The position numbers and the translations under genes were made by a program. From Streptomyces sp. NBC_00083 (lineage in GTDB: Bacteria; Actinomycetota; Actinomycetes; Streptomycetales; Streptomycetaceae), in contig NZ_JAPELY010000001.1 of NCBI RefSeq assembly GCF_026343295.1, forward strand, positions 2,790,001 through 2,854,000: DNA of 64,000 nucleotides, read 5' to 3'. Below, piece after piece: positions 16,636 through 24,561 of this stretch; the first letter of the stretch is position 1, and the number at the start of each line of letters is the position of its first letter. The notes under the pieces were generated by a model. That model did not search any database. It was not told where the DNA came from and worked only from the letters and a program-made list of their open reading frames with translations.

Positions 16636-17196
16636 TCAACTTCCCCGCGGGGGAGCCGTGTTGGCCACGGCTTCCCACACGGTGCGCGCCAGCACCTCGG
16701 GAGCGAGCGTGGCGTCGACGACCAGGTCGCAGGAGTGGCGCAGCGGCTCGACGTGCCGGGCATGGGCGTCGCGGCGATGGCCGAGGTAGTTCCGCAGGAG
16801 CACATCGAGGGAAAACCCCTCCCGCAGACACTTGCGCGCGATCTTGCGGGCCAGGCGGAGATCCGCCGGCAGATCGACGAACACATCGAAGCGCGAGTGC
16901 TGTGTCCGAGGCGCTGTATGGCGGGCAAACATTCCGTCGACGATGACATGGGTGGCGACCGCGAGGGCGGCGTCGACCTCGCGATTCAGGCGCTCCTGGT
17001 CCATCGAGCGGGGGTCTCCCACGTCCAGACGGGAGGCTCCCGCCTCGTCGCGCGTCCAGGCACCTCGCCCGGGGGTGCGGAAGTAGTAGTCGTCGCCGTG
17101 CAGAACCCGCACGGACCCCTCGTGGGCGCGGTCCGTCAGCGCGGCAGCCAGCGTCGTCTTGCCGGCGCCCGCCCCGCCGGTCAACGTCACCAACAT
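16636..17196 (-). CDS. P-loop kinase of the uridine kinase type
   Basis: This 186-residue protein starts MLVTLTGGAGAGKTT with a Walker A motif at residues 7-14. It continues with HGDDYYFRTP, VIVDGMFARH and FVDLPADLRLARKIARKCL, the layout of the uridine/cytidine kinase-phosphoribulokinase superfamily: an acceptor-binding D(D)YY, a Walker-B-like 'VDG' and an Arg-rich lid. It probably phosphorylates a small hydroxylated metabolite, and the real substrate is unknown. The kinase and beta-lactamase genes end 4 bp apart in convergent orientation. Confidence 0.75.
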   Translation of the reverse strand: MLVTLTGGAGAGKTTLAAALTDRAHEGSVRVLHGDDYYFRTPGRGAWTRDEAGASRLDVGDPRSMDQERLNREVDAALAVATHVIVDGMFARHTAPRTQHSRFDVFVDLPADLRLARKIARKCLREGFSLDVLLRNYLGHRRDAHARHVEPLRHSCDLVVDATLAPEVLARTVWEAVANTAPPRGS

Positions 17197-17464
17197 CCGG
17201 TACCCCCGATCACGGCGATTCCGATCATCGTACGAGTGTCCTGGGCCGCGGATCCGCGGTGCGGGACCGCGCCGCGGCCCGGCACGCCGCGGCGGGACTC
17301 GCGGTCCGCCGTGGGCCGCCCCTGCTCGCACATCCCGACGACCACCGCGAACACCGCCTCCGGCGCGTCCTGGCGTGCCCGCGGCGCGCGGTTCTGCCAA
17401 GGTCGGCCTGTACGTCGCCTCGCGGCGGGCCCGCACCCTGCGCCCAAGGAAGTGAGAGCAAGAC

Positions 17465-17794
17465 ATGGAGAAGTTCTCCCTGGAAGCCATTGCCCGCGCT
17501 CAGCTGAAGGCCGCCCGGGAATCCGAGGCGGGGCGCAGCGCGTCCACCGTGATCGGCGGGCACGAGCGCGTGCTGCGCCAGACGGTGATGGCCCTGACCG
17601 CGGGGAACTCGCTCGGCGAGCACGCGCTCGGAGGCGAGGCGACCCTCCTCGTGTGGTCGGGCCGGGTCCGGCTCGTCTCGGGTGCGGACACCTGGGAGGG
17701 CCGCGACGGCGACCTGCTGGCCGTGCCGGTCACGCCGCACACCGTGGAGGCGCTGGAGGACTCGGCGTTCCTGCTCACCGTCGCCATGACGTGA
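17465..17794 (+). CDS. Small cupin-domain protein
   Basis: This 109-residue protein forms a single conserved beta-barrel: GNSLGEHALGGEATLLVWSG matches cupin motif 1 with a reduced metal-ligand set (one His and one Glu visible), and GDLLAVPVTPHTVEALEDS matches motif 2 with its His. It may bind a metal or small ligand, or act in stress response. Many such short cupins lack known activity. An AAGGAAG-like ribosome site precedes the ATG. Confidence 0.75.
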   Translation: MEKFSLEAIARAQLKAARESEAGRSASTVIGGHERVLRQTVMALTAGNSLGEHALGGEATLLVWSGRVRLVSGADTWEGRDGDLLAVPVTPHTVEALEDSAFLLTVAMT

Positions 17795-17862
17795 GACGTC
17801 ACCGGCGTGACGTAGAACGTCCGGCGCCCGGGACCATGTGCGCGCACTCCATGTCCGCGTGA

Positions 17863-18600
17863 TCAGCGTGTGGCCGCCACGGTCAGCTCGTAGTGGCGGT
17901 TGATCTGACAGCCGAGGTTCTCGTAGCTGTTCACCTTGGTGTCCGGGTCGGTCCGCACGAGCCGGTACTTGCACGCCTTCTTGATGTGGTTGCCCTGGAT
18001 CCCGCCGGGAAAGTCGATCTCCTTGTTCCAGAGGTAGGGGGACCTGTACCCGTTGATGCGGGCCGTGGCGTTCACATCGATCCCGCCCGGCGCCTCGATC
18101 TCGTACACCCACCCCGTCTTCGCCGCACCGTAGGTGGCGAACTTCTGAGCCACCCACTGCTCGCAACTGGTGCTGACATGTGCGGTGTTCTGGCCGCCGC
18201 CCTTGACGATGTACTCGGCGAGCGGGGTGACCGACTCGCCCCGTGGGGTGAATCCGTCCTCGAAGAGCTGCCGAACATTGTCCCGGGTGTCGCCCCGCCA
18301 CAGGGTGTTGGTGTCGTCGCGCCACTGCCAGTGCTCGGACACCGCGGCCTTCTGGATGGCCGGGGCGATCAAGGGGGAGGTGGTCGTGCGGTACCAGCCC
18401 GACGGGCGGAACCGTCCCACCGGCCCGCAGGGGCCCGTGTCCGGTGCCGCCGCCTGCGATGCCGGACGGTGCGGGCCGGCCGCGCCGACGGGGGCGGCGA
18501 CCGTCACAGTGGCACCGGCCAGCGAGGCGCCGGTCAGCGAGGCGGCGGTCAAAGCGGCGGCGAAGATGCGAGGAGCGGCTTTCGGCATGGCGGACCCCAT
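17863..18600 (-). CDS. Secreted pierisin/Scabin-like mono-ADP-ribosyltransferase
   Basis: This is a ~245-residue precursor with an Ala-rich signal peptide (about 1-35). ADP-ribosyltransferase motifs appear in order: Arg102 in TLWRGDTRD, S143-T144-S145 in HVSTSC, and a late ...WNKEIDFPGGI with Glu194. In Scabin and pierisin the catalytic signature is QxE before a PGGI segment; here it reads N192-x-E194. Known members modify guanine bases or nucleosides of DNA and are exported toxins. The substrate of this one is inference. Two nearby ATGs (18600, 18588) are possible starts and neither has a strong ribosome site. No immunity gene is recognisable beside it. The signal-peptide coding region holds a 15-bp repeat. 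Confidence 0.75.
   Translation of the reverse strand: MGSAMPKAAPRIFAAALTAASLTGASLAGATVTVAAPVGAAGPHRPASQAAAPDTGPCGPVGRFRPSGWYRTTTSPLIAPAIQKAAVSEHWQWRDDTNTLWRGDTRDNVRQLFEDGFTPRGESVTPLAEYIVKGGGQNTAHVSTSCEQWVAQKFATYGAAKTGWVYEIEAPGGIDVNATARINGYRSPYLWNKEIDFPGGIQGNHIKKACKYRLVRTDPDTKVNSYENLGCQINRHYELTVAATR
18513..18557. repeat. 15-bp tandem repeat inside the toxin signal-peptide codons, 3 units
   Basis: Units start at 18513, 18528 and 18543, e.g. CACCGGCCAGCGAGG and CGCCGGTCAGCGAGG. On the coding strand they give LTAAS-LTGAS-LAGAT. The unit length is a multiple of three, so copy changes only lengthen or shorten the signal peptide. Confidence 0.65.
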
Positions 18601-18953
18601 CCGTTGATCAGCAGGACGGGCCCTTTCTAACGGGCACAGTTCGCGAATCGGGTGAAACTGGCACGAGGTCACTCCCACGAGGGAATCAGTCATATTGGCC
18701 GCCCCCCGCCCACGCAGCGACTTCACCTCGGGGGATGTGGACCGAACCCCCTACGGGGCGCCCCGTATGTGTCCCCGAAGGGACGGCCGAGGGGGTCTCG
18801 TTCGCGCGGGCGATGGATCGACGGCGCGCGCGGCGGACCCTGGGACGGGCCGCGCAAGGGCGGCTCTCGATGTCGCCGCGGTGGGCATCGCCCCGGCCGG
18901 CGCCGGCGCGACGGAGCGATGCGCGCAGCGCCCGGAGGAAGGGTCATCACGCC
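18601..18953. other. Divergent promoter region between toxin and membrane-protein genes
   Basis: These 353 bp separate two divergent genes. A GGAGGAAGG ribosome site lies just before the + gene at 18954. No clear gene, palindrome or promoter consensus could be assigned. Confidence 0.45.
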
Positions 18954-19409
18954 ATGAACACCCCGCCGAACTCGCACACAGGAGGCGAACGCGTCTCCCC
19001 GGCACACCTGGACCACCCGCGCGGCCTCGCGGCGTTCCGCGTCACTAAGCTCCTCGTCGGGACCCACCTCGGGCTGAGTGTGCTGACACTGATCGCCGTG
19101 ACCCTCCTGCGCGACGACCCCGCGCAGGTCAGCCCCGCCGTATGGGTGCGCACGACCATCGTCGTCGCCAGCGCCCTGGTGACCTACATATGTGCCGTCC
19201 GGGCCGCCGACGGGTCCCGTCCTGCATACCGACGGCTCAGGATCATCTCCGCCGTCATGACTGCGGCCATCGTCGCGATCATCGCGCTGCGCGGTACCTT
19301 CCCCGTGTGGTTCAAGGCCGAACAGGCGGTGTGCGGAGCCCTGTTGATCGCGCTCCTCGCACTGATCAACGGCAAGCACCTGCGCTCACTGTTCGCCTCC
19401 GGGCGATGA
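18954..19409 (+). CDS. Small integral membrane protein
   Basis: This 151-residue protein has four hydrophobic segments: LVGTHLGLSVLTLIAVTLL, the VWVRTTIVVASALVTYICAV region, RIISAVMTAAIVAIIAL and AVCGALLIALLALI. Short charged loops lie between them and the N-terminus is hydrophilic. I recognise no family motif. The ATG is fixed by a GGAGGAAGG site upstream. It stands alone between divergent and convergent neighbours. Confidence 0.72.
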   Translation: MNTPPNSHTGGERVSPAHLDHPRGLAAFRVTKLLVGTHLGLSVLTLIAVTLLRDDPAQVSPAVWVRTTIVVASALVTYICAVRAADGSRPAYRRLRIISAVMTAAIVAIIALRGTFPVWFKAEQAVCGALLIALLALINGKHLRSLFASGR

Positions 19410-19543
19410 GGCGAGTGTGCGTGCGCCACGGCGTGCGGGGTCGGGCCCGTGATCTGGTGAACGTGGGTCCTCGGCGTTCCCGTACGGAGAGCGGCCGGCT
19501 GGAACCGTCAACTTGTGTACCGATGAACCATAGTGATGTGCCA

Positions 19544-20620
19544 TCAGGACGAGAACCCGACGTGCACGTGGTCGTGGTGCGTGTCGTCGGAGAAGAACTG
19601 GTTCGCCGTGGTGCCGCCTGTGAGCTGCACGGGACCGCCCACGTTGTACGAGCCGGCCGCCGCGGCCGCGCGCATGAAAGCGGTGATCAGGGTGCGGGAG
19701 GTGGCGGGGTCGACCACGACGCGGCCGTTGATGCGCCACACGTCGAAGGCCCGGCCCAGCGGGTGGTCGCTGGGGCGGTCCGTGCCGAACACGTCCAACG
19801 GGTGACCCGAGCGCACGACGCTGACCGACAGCCGGTAGGTGCCCGCGAGTTGCAGCATCGCGCGCAGCACACTCTCGTGCACGGCGCCGCTGCGGATGTC
19901 GGCCACGGAGGCGGGCGGCAGCTCGATCCGGGACTGGGCGAGGACCTCGCGCGCCGCTGCGGTCAGCGGACGGGCGGGGCCGGGCGCCGCGGGATGCAGC
20001 GTGGTCACGCGCCAGGCGTCGGATGACCGGCTGAGCCGCACGTCGACCGTCGTGCCGCCGCGCTTCACCGTGCTGCCGGTGAGGGACGGCTGGTCGCAGA
20101 CGACCAGAACGCTGGCCGAGTCGGACAGGATGCCACCGTACTGGGCGTCGATGACACGGACCACGGCCGCATCCGCGGAGGGCAGCAACGAGCCTGCTTC
20201 TCGCGCGAGTTGAGTCGCGGAGTCCTCGGGGACGCCGAGTCGGGCGGCCCTTTCGGCTGCCGCGCCGTCGCCCGCCTGTCCGGCGGGCCAGGTCCCGAGG
20301 GCCTCGACCAGCCTGACGGCGGCGAGCTTGGCCGCGGGCTCGATCTCGCCGGGGCCGGGATGCCATGCCACGGCGGCGGGGAGTTCGGTGGGGGGACTCG
20401 CCGCGGGCGACGGGGTGGGGGAGCCGGGGGCGGACGATGTGGTGCCGGACCCCATGGAGGCCGCCGGGGAGCCGGCCGTGGGTGTGGCGGTGGGCGACAC
20501 CGTCTTCGTTCCGCCGGAGCAGGCGGTGGCGCTCAGGCACCAGGCCGCCGTGCCCATGAGCACCGAACGGCGGGCGACGCTTCCGGCCGGGGGCCCGCAG
20601 AGCGGGGAAGGCAGGACCAT
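19544..20620 (-). CDS. Tat-type lipoprotein with an M15 peptidase-like C-terminal region
   Basis: This 358-residue precursor has a twin-Arg signal (ARRSVLMG) and a lipobox ending ATAC, so it should be exported folded and lipid-anchored. A Ser/Thr/Pro/Ala-rich linker (about 30-80) follows. A central region without a known family precedes a C-terminal part of about 110 residues, with SGHPLDVFG...SDHPLGRAFDVWRING and a final DTHHDHVHVGF. The H-x6-D and HxH pattern is that of zinc-dependent D-Ala-D-Ala carboxypeptidase-like (M15/hedgehog-type) domains, which trim peptidoglycan stems. An AAGGAG site precedes the ATG at 20620. Cell-wall editing is probable but not proven. Confidence 0.72.
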   Translation of the reverse strand: MVLPSPLCGPPAGSVARRSVLMGTAAWCLSATACSGGTKTVSPTATPTAGSPAASMGSGTTSSAPGSPTPSPAASPPTELPAAVAWHPGPGEIEPAAKLAAVRLVEALGTWPAGQAGDGAAAERAARLGVPEDSATQLAREAGSLLPSADAAVVRVIDAQYGGILSDSASVLVVCDQPSLTGSTVKRGGTTVDVRLSRSSDAWRVTTLHPAAPGPARPLTAAAREVLAQSRIELPPASVADIRSGAVHESVLRAMLQLAGTYRLSVSVVRSGHPLDVFGTDRPSDHPLGRAFDVWRINGRVVVDPATSRTLITAFMRAAAAAGSYNVGGPVQLTGGTTANQFFSDDTHHDHVHVGFSS

Positions 20621-20750
20621 GACCGGCTCCTTGGGCGTACGGGCGGACGCAGTTGCCGTCAGTATCCGCCCCGCGCGCCGGACCTCGGCGCACCTCGCCG
20701 GGCGGCCGAAGGAATTCGACCGCGGGCGGGTCATGATGGGGAGCCGCAGT

Positions 20751-20795
20751 ACGCATCAGAACGCCACACGTCAGAACACCACGCATCAGACCACG
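20751..20795 (+). repeat. 15-bp tandem repeat, 3 units, just upstream of the thioredoxin-fold gene
   Basis: Units are ACGCATCAGAACGCC, ACACGTCAGAACACC and ACGCATCAGACCACG, directly abutting. They lie 10 bp before the start codon and end next to the GAGGAG ribosome site, so they form the 5' leader of the downstream gene. Confidence 0.75.
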
Positions 20796-20804
20796 AGGAG
20801 CGTC

Positions 20805-21143
20805 ATGGCCCGCAGGGTTCACCAGCCACGGGAGAGCGAAGAATTCGCCTTCATCCTCGCGATGGCCGACGGCCCGGTGCTCGCCTACTTCTGCGGGACG
20901 TGGCCGAAGGCCGTCGAAGCGTGCAAGGCGATGGAACCGGTCGTGGCCGATGTGGCCGAGGCATACGCGGCGCGCCTGACCGTGGTCAAGGCCGACATCA
21001 CCCGCTGCCCGGAGCCCGTACTGCGCTACGGCGTCACGGGCGCGCCCACCATCGTCCTGATCAAGGACGGTGAGGCGGCGGCCACCGCCACCGGCCCGAT
21101 GGACCGGGCGGCGCTGACGGCGTTCCTGGACGCCGGGCTCTGA
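20805..21143 (+). CDS. Thioredoxin-fold protein lacking the CxxC motif
   Basis: This 112-residue protein has the thioredoxin order: a first strand (GPVLAYF), a helix, LTVVKADIT, then GVTGAPTIVLIKDGE containing the cis-Pro loop, and a final helix (RAALTAFLDAGL). The active site reads FCGTWPKAVEACK where WCxxCK is expected. Two cysteines are present but separated by nine residues, so ordinary dithiol chemistry is unlikely. It may be a chaperone-like or regulatory thioredoxin. The ATG is chosen for the GAGGAG site 5 nt upstream. The leader consists of a 15-bp repeat. Confidence 0.8.
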   Translation: MARRVHQPRESEEFAFILAMADGPVLAYFCGTWPKAVEACKAMEPVVADVAEAYAARLTVVKADITRCPEPVLRYGVTGAPTIVLIKDGEAAATATGPMDRAALTAFLDAGL

Positions 21144-21189
21144 GCCGCCGACTGTTTCAGGCGCCCCCGCGGGCGTCGAGTCGCGTTGC

Positions 21190-22413
21190 TCAGACGGACG
21201 GAGGGGGCGGAGCGGCCGGGGCTGGATCGGCGGGTGGGCGGAGGCGCTCGATCGCCACCATGGCGGCGTCGTCGCCCAGCGACCCGGCGGGAGTGTGGGC
21301 GAGGAGGTCGTCGCGCAGATGGCGCAGCAGGGCGTGCGGCCCGGTGCCGTTCCAGGCGGCGGCGCGCTCCGCCAGAGGGTAGAAGCCGCCGTGCGCGTCG
21401 CGGGCTTCGAGGACACCGTCGGTGTAGAGCAACAGGATGTCGCCGGGCTCGAACGGGAAGCTCTCGGCGAGGAGTTGGGACGGTGCCAGGCTCACAAGGC
21501 CCAGGGGCGGAGCCGGCTGGTCCACCTCCAGCGGGATGACCCGGTTGCCGCGCAGGAGCAGCGGCGGAGGGTGGCCACAGTTCACCAGCCGTAGCGCCTG
21601 CCCTGTGTCGGGAATGTCGAGCAGGGCCGCCGTGATGAACGCCTCGCCGGGATCGTCGGAGCGGTATCCCACACTGGTGTCACCCTCGCCATGGGTGTCG
21701 AACCCACCCTCGCCCTCGGAGAACGGCCCCTGTGCCTGGGACCCGTCCAGATCCGGGGCCACCGCCCGTTCGAGGTAGGCGGCGAGCGACGGCAGATCGG
21801 CCTCCTGGTGGGCCGCGGCGCGGAACGCGCCCAGCACGAGAGCCGCGTCCCCCACCGCCTCCAGTCCCTTCCCCCGTACGTCACCGATGATGAGCCGGGT
21901 GCCATGGGCGGTGCGCGCCGCCGCGTACAGGTCACCGCCGATCTGTGCCTCTGCCGCGGCGGCCATGTAGACGCTCGCCACACGCAACGGCCCCACGCGT
22001 TCGCGCAACGGCCGCAGCACCACCAGCTGCGCGGCTTCGGCGACCGAACGCAGCTGCACCAGCTCCTTCTCGTGCACCTCGCGCAGATGGGCGAAGAAGG
22101 TCACGAACACCGAGATCAGGAGCAGCGTGATGATCTGGAAGCTGTGGTTGAGGTCGGTGACGCTGCCGCGCACCATCGCGACGATCACCTGCGCCAGCAC
22201 GGCGACCGCGCCGATGAACGCGGTGGTGCGCGGTCCGGCGAACGACGCCGCCACCGCGGGGGCCGCGGCCAGGAACGGGCCGAGGTGCACATCGGGCGGA
22301 GCCAGGAGGTCGCCGACGCTGACGAGCACGATCATCGCGAAGGGCACCGCGGACAGTGCGTGCTGCGGCGTCAGGGAGCGGGGTCGGACGGCACGCGGTG
22401 CCTGAAGATCCAT
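21190..22413 (-). CDS. Membrane-bound SpoIIE/RsbU-type PP2C phosphatase
   Basis: This is a ~407-residue protein. The N-terminal 130 residues hold about four hydrophobic segments, followed by a short helical linker (REVHEKELVQLRSVAEAAQ). The catalytic domain then has AAAEAQIGGDLYAA, IGDVRGKGLEA, LVNCGHPPPLLL, LLYTDGVLEARD and a final GDDAAMVAI, giving the acidic metal ligands of PP2C phosphatases. Such enzymes dephosphorylate anti-sigma antagonists in stress or developmental switches. No partner anti-sigma or STAS gene is adjacent. The ATG at 22413 follows AGGAG closely; an upstream ATG at 22464 would add 17 residues. Confidence 0.88.
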   Translation of the reverse strand: MDLQAPRAVRPRSLTPQHALSAVPFAMIVLVSVGDLLAPPDVHLGPFLAAAPAVAASFAGPRTTAFIGAVAVLAQVIVAMVRGSVTDLNHSFQIITLLLISVFVTFFAHLREVHEKELVQLRSVAEAAQLVVLRPLRERVGPLRVASVYMAAAAEAQIGGDLYAAARTAHGTRLIIGDVRGKGLEAVGDAALVLGAFRAAAHQEADLPSLAAYLERAVAPDLDGSQAQGPFSEGEGGFDTHGEGDTSVGYRSDDPGEAFITAALLDIPDTGQALRLVNCGHPPPLLLRGNRVIPLEVDQPAPPLGLVSLAPSQLLAESFPFEPGDILLLYTDGVLEARDAHGGFYPLAERAAAWNGTGPHALLRHLRDDLLAHTPAGSLGDDAAMVAIERLRPPADPAPAAPPPPSV

Positions 22414-22630
22414 CACTCCTGCATACACCGGACCGTGCCCCTGGCGCCGCTGGCGTGGCCGCATGCGCCACGCTCACCGCGCGCCACGGGCGACCCGCGT
22501 CCATGAGGCCGCAGCCCTCGGCGCAGACTGAACAGGGCGGCCACCACCCCACTTACGGGCCACCGGAACCACGACCGGGCCTCGGTCCGGTGGGCCGGGC
22601 CGCCGGACCGAGCAGGCAGGACGAGGAAGA

Positions 22631-23596
22631 GTGCAGCCAATGGACAGGGACAACGGTGTGGACGGGCGTATGGGCGACGACAGGGGCGACGACATGGACA
22701 GGGCCGCGGCCGAGCGTGCGGGTGGCGCCATGGGCGGCGGCGCGACCACCGGGGCCGGGGGAGGAGCGGACACGGACACGAACGCGGGCGGCGGCGCCGG
22801 CACCTCCCTCGACCCCCGGTGGGTGTCCGAGCCGGCGATCCACTGCGCGGCGGTACTGACCGAGACCGCCCGATTCGTGACGGCCGTCGAGGGGGCCGAC
22901 CTGGCGACACCGGTACCGAGCTGTCCCGGCTGGTCCCTCGTCGACCTGATCCGGCACACCGGAAGCGTGCAGCGCATGTTCTCCGGCCTGCTGCGGAAGG
23001 GAGTCCAGGAACGGCCCCTCAGCCGGGACACGGATCTCGATCTGCCGTCGACCGACGACGGCTACCCCGCCTGGCTGACCGCCAGTGCGCAGGTGGCGGA
23101 CCACGTGTTCGCCGACACCACCCTGGACGCCCCGATGTGGGTGTGGGGCGCGGATGCTCATGCCCGGTTCTGGGTGCGGCGCATGCTGTTCGAGACGCTG
23201 GTGCACCGCGTCGACGCCGAACTCGCCCTCGGCCTGCGGCCGGTCATCGACCCGGCCCTCGCCGCCGACGGAGTGGACGAGTTCCTGGTCAACCTGCCCT
23301 TCGCCGCGTCCTTCGCGCCCAAGACCGCTCAGCTGCGCGGCGCGGACCAGAGCATTCGTTTCCGTTGCGCCGACCGGGCGGGCGACTGGCTGGTCCGGCT
23401 GCGCCCCGACGGCTTCGGGCTCGACCCGAGCCCGGCCGACGCGGCCGACACCCGTCACGCGGACGCCACCGTCGAGGGGACCGCCGCCGACCTGCTGCTC
23501 TTCCTGTACGGACGTCTCGACCTCACCGCCCAGGCGATCACGACGTCCGGGGACGACGCCCTGCTGGGGCGCTGGGTGGAGAACTCCGCGTTCTGA
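22631..23596 (+). CDS. Maleylpyruvate isomerase family (mycothiol-dependent type) protein
   Basis: This 321-residue protein has a low-complexity Gly/Asp-rich N-terminus (about 1-60) followed by a DinB-like four-helix domain. Key segments are VPSCPGWSLVDLIRHTGSVQRM, WGADAHARFWVRRMLFETLVHRVDAELA and, near the C-terminus, GTAADLLLFLYGR. The conserved His residues (RHTG and TLVHRVD) are the metal ligands of this family, whose members use mycothiol as cofactor. The exact reaction is unknown. A GAGGAAG site serves either GTG 22631 or ATG 22640. Direct repeats follow the gene. Confidence 0.85.
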   Translation: MQPMDRDNGVDGRMGDDRGDDMDRAAAERAGGAMGGGATTGAGGGADTDTNAGGGAGTSLDPRWVSEPAIHCAAVLTETARFVTAVEGADLATPVPSCPGWSLVDLIRHTGSVQRMFSGLLRKGVQERPLSRDTDLDLPSTDDGYPAWLTASAQVADHVFADTTLDAPMWVWGADAHARFWVRRMLFETLVHRVDAELALGLRPVIDPALAADGVDEFLVNLPFAASFAPKTAQLRGADQSIRFRCADRAGDWLVRLRPDGFGLDPSPADAADTRHADATVEGTAADLLLFLYGRLDLTAQAITTSGDDALLGRWVENSAF

Positions 23597-23637
23597 CGCG
23601 CCCTGACGCGCCCCGGCGCATGTCACGCGTTCTGAGA

Positions 23638-23688
23638 ACGGGCCACAGAGCCCACCCCGTGACGACGGGCCGCAGAGCCCACCCCGTG
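23638..23688 (+). repeat. Direct repeat, two 24-bp copies with 27-bp period
   Basis: Copies at 23638-23661 and 23665-23688 differ at one base (ACGGGCCACAGAGCCC versus ACGGGCCGCAGAGCCC, both ending ACCCCGTG). They lie between the isomerase-family gene and the MFS remnant. Confidence 0.75.
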
Positions 23689-23720
23689 AGGGAGCGCCGT
23701 CCGGGTGCCCGGCGGTGGGC

Positions 23721-23978
23721 TCAGCCCGGCAGGGAAGGAGCCGGCCACTTCACCTTCCTGGCGTGGTGGGCCCACACCGCAAGCACGGTGAGGGTGGCGG
23801 TCGCACCGCCCGTCACTATGAGGGTCGAAGGCGACGACCGGTCGAGCACGGCCCCTCCGAGCAGTGCCCCGATGGAGAAGGTCGCCTGGAACGAGGCGGT
23901 GAACAGGACGGAGGACGCCTCCGGTGACGCGGGGGCGGCCTCCGAAAACCATGTCTGCGAGCAGACCGGCACCGCCCC
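23721..23978 (-). pseudogene. C-terminal remnant of an MFS (DHA1-type) transporter
   Basis: About 85 codons end in a normal stop and read like the last two helices of a drug/nucleoside-efflux MFS protein: CSQTWFSEAAPASPEASS, then VLFTASFQATFSIGALLGGAVLD, and a final hydrophobic helix (TLIVTGGATATLTVLAVWA) with a basic tail. Upstream of about 23978 the similarity stops abruptly, and no reading frame on that strand supplies the other ten helices. A perfect hairpin lies about 50 bp further upstream. It is best read as the tail of a gene truncated by deletion or recombination. No ribosome site is seen at any start. Confidence 0.75.
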
Positions 23979-24029
23979 GTATCCGGCCCCCGGGCGGAGG
24001 CGGTTGCGGTGGGCATGATCCCGTCCTGT

Positions 24030-24058
24030 GTGGGGGCAACACATGGTGTTGCCCCCAC
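24030..24058. other. Perfect 13-bp inverted repeat with 3-nt loop
   Basis: GTGGGGGCAACAC and GTGTTGCCCCCAC flank ATG. It could be a terminator, an operator or an end-like structure. Its position near the truncation point of the MFS remnant makes a role in the rearrangement possible. Confidence 0.6.
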
Positions 24059-24139
24059 TCCACCAACGCGGACGGGCGATCTCCGGCGGGTTCGCGACAC
24101 CACCCGCACATCCCCGGGGTCATGTCGTGTTCTCGCGAA

Positions 24140-24199
24140 CCCTGGCCGACGACGCCCTGGCCGACGACACCATGGCGAGCCGAGCCCTCATGTCCCAAC
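24140..24199 (+). repeat. 15-bp tandem repeat, four units (two nearly identical)
   Basis: ACCCTGGCCGACGAC, GCCCTGGCCGACGAC, ACCATGGCGAGCCGA and GCCCTCATGTCCCAA follow one another. One + frame gives TLADD-ALADD-TMASR-ALMSQ. No gene uses this frame convincingly. Confidence 0.6.
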
Positions 24200-24229
24200 G
24201 GGGATGTGCCAACGGAGCTTCTTCGGCGG

Positions 24230-24403
24230 TCAGTTGTGTCCGAACTTCCGCGGGTGCTTGTGCGAGACCTCGGACATGGGGTGCGCTCGCTCCGGAGCGT
24301 CGGGGCTGGAGGTCTTCGGCTGCTCGTTGGTCTCGGGGTTGGCGCTGCGATCGTGGCCGCCGGTGCGCGCTCCCCGGTTCTGGCGGGTCTGCTTCTTGCT
24401 CAT
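24230..24403 (-). CDS. Small basic hydrophilic protein (57 aa)
   Basis: The product begins MSKKQTRQNRGARTGG and ends HPRKFGHN. It is highly charged, free of hydrophobic segments and probably disordered. The composition (Lys, Asn, Gln, His) differs from a random high-GC frame, which supports it as real. I recognise no domain. The ribosome site is weak (GGGGGC). It could be a nucleic-acid-associated or stress peptide, but that is inference. Confidence 0.6.
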   Translation of the reverse strand: MSKKQTRQNRGARTGGHDRSANPETNEQPKTSSPDAPERAHPMSEVSHKHPRKFGHN

Positions 24404-24561
24404 GGTGGTCGCCCCCTGGTGGGCAGGTCGGGATTGAGCCACCTCCACGCTTGCACGCGGCCCCGTAGATCGCATGTCGGGTGGGGCCCGGCGTCAACGG
24501 GTCCCGGGCGCACGGCGGTCGGGACCGCCCGCTGGCCCGCTCGCCACCTCCGCCCGGCCTG

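Noticed and set aside
23638..23688. CRISPR array
   Set aside because: Only two copies, a 3-bp spacer and no cas genes.
24030..24058. Insertion-sequence terminal repeats
   Set aside because: The two arms face each other across 3 bp with no transposase between, so they cannot be IS ends as a pair; it is reported only as a hairpin.
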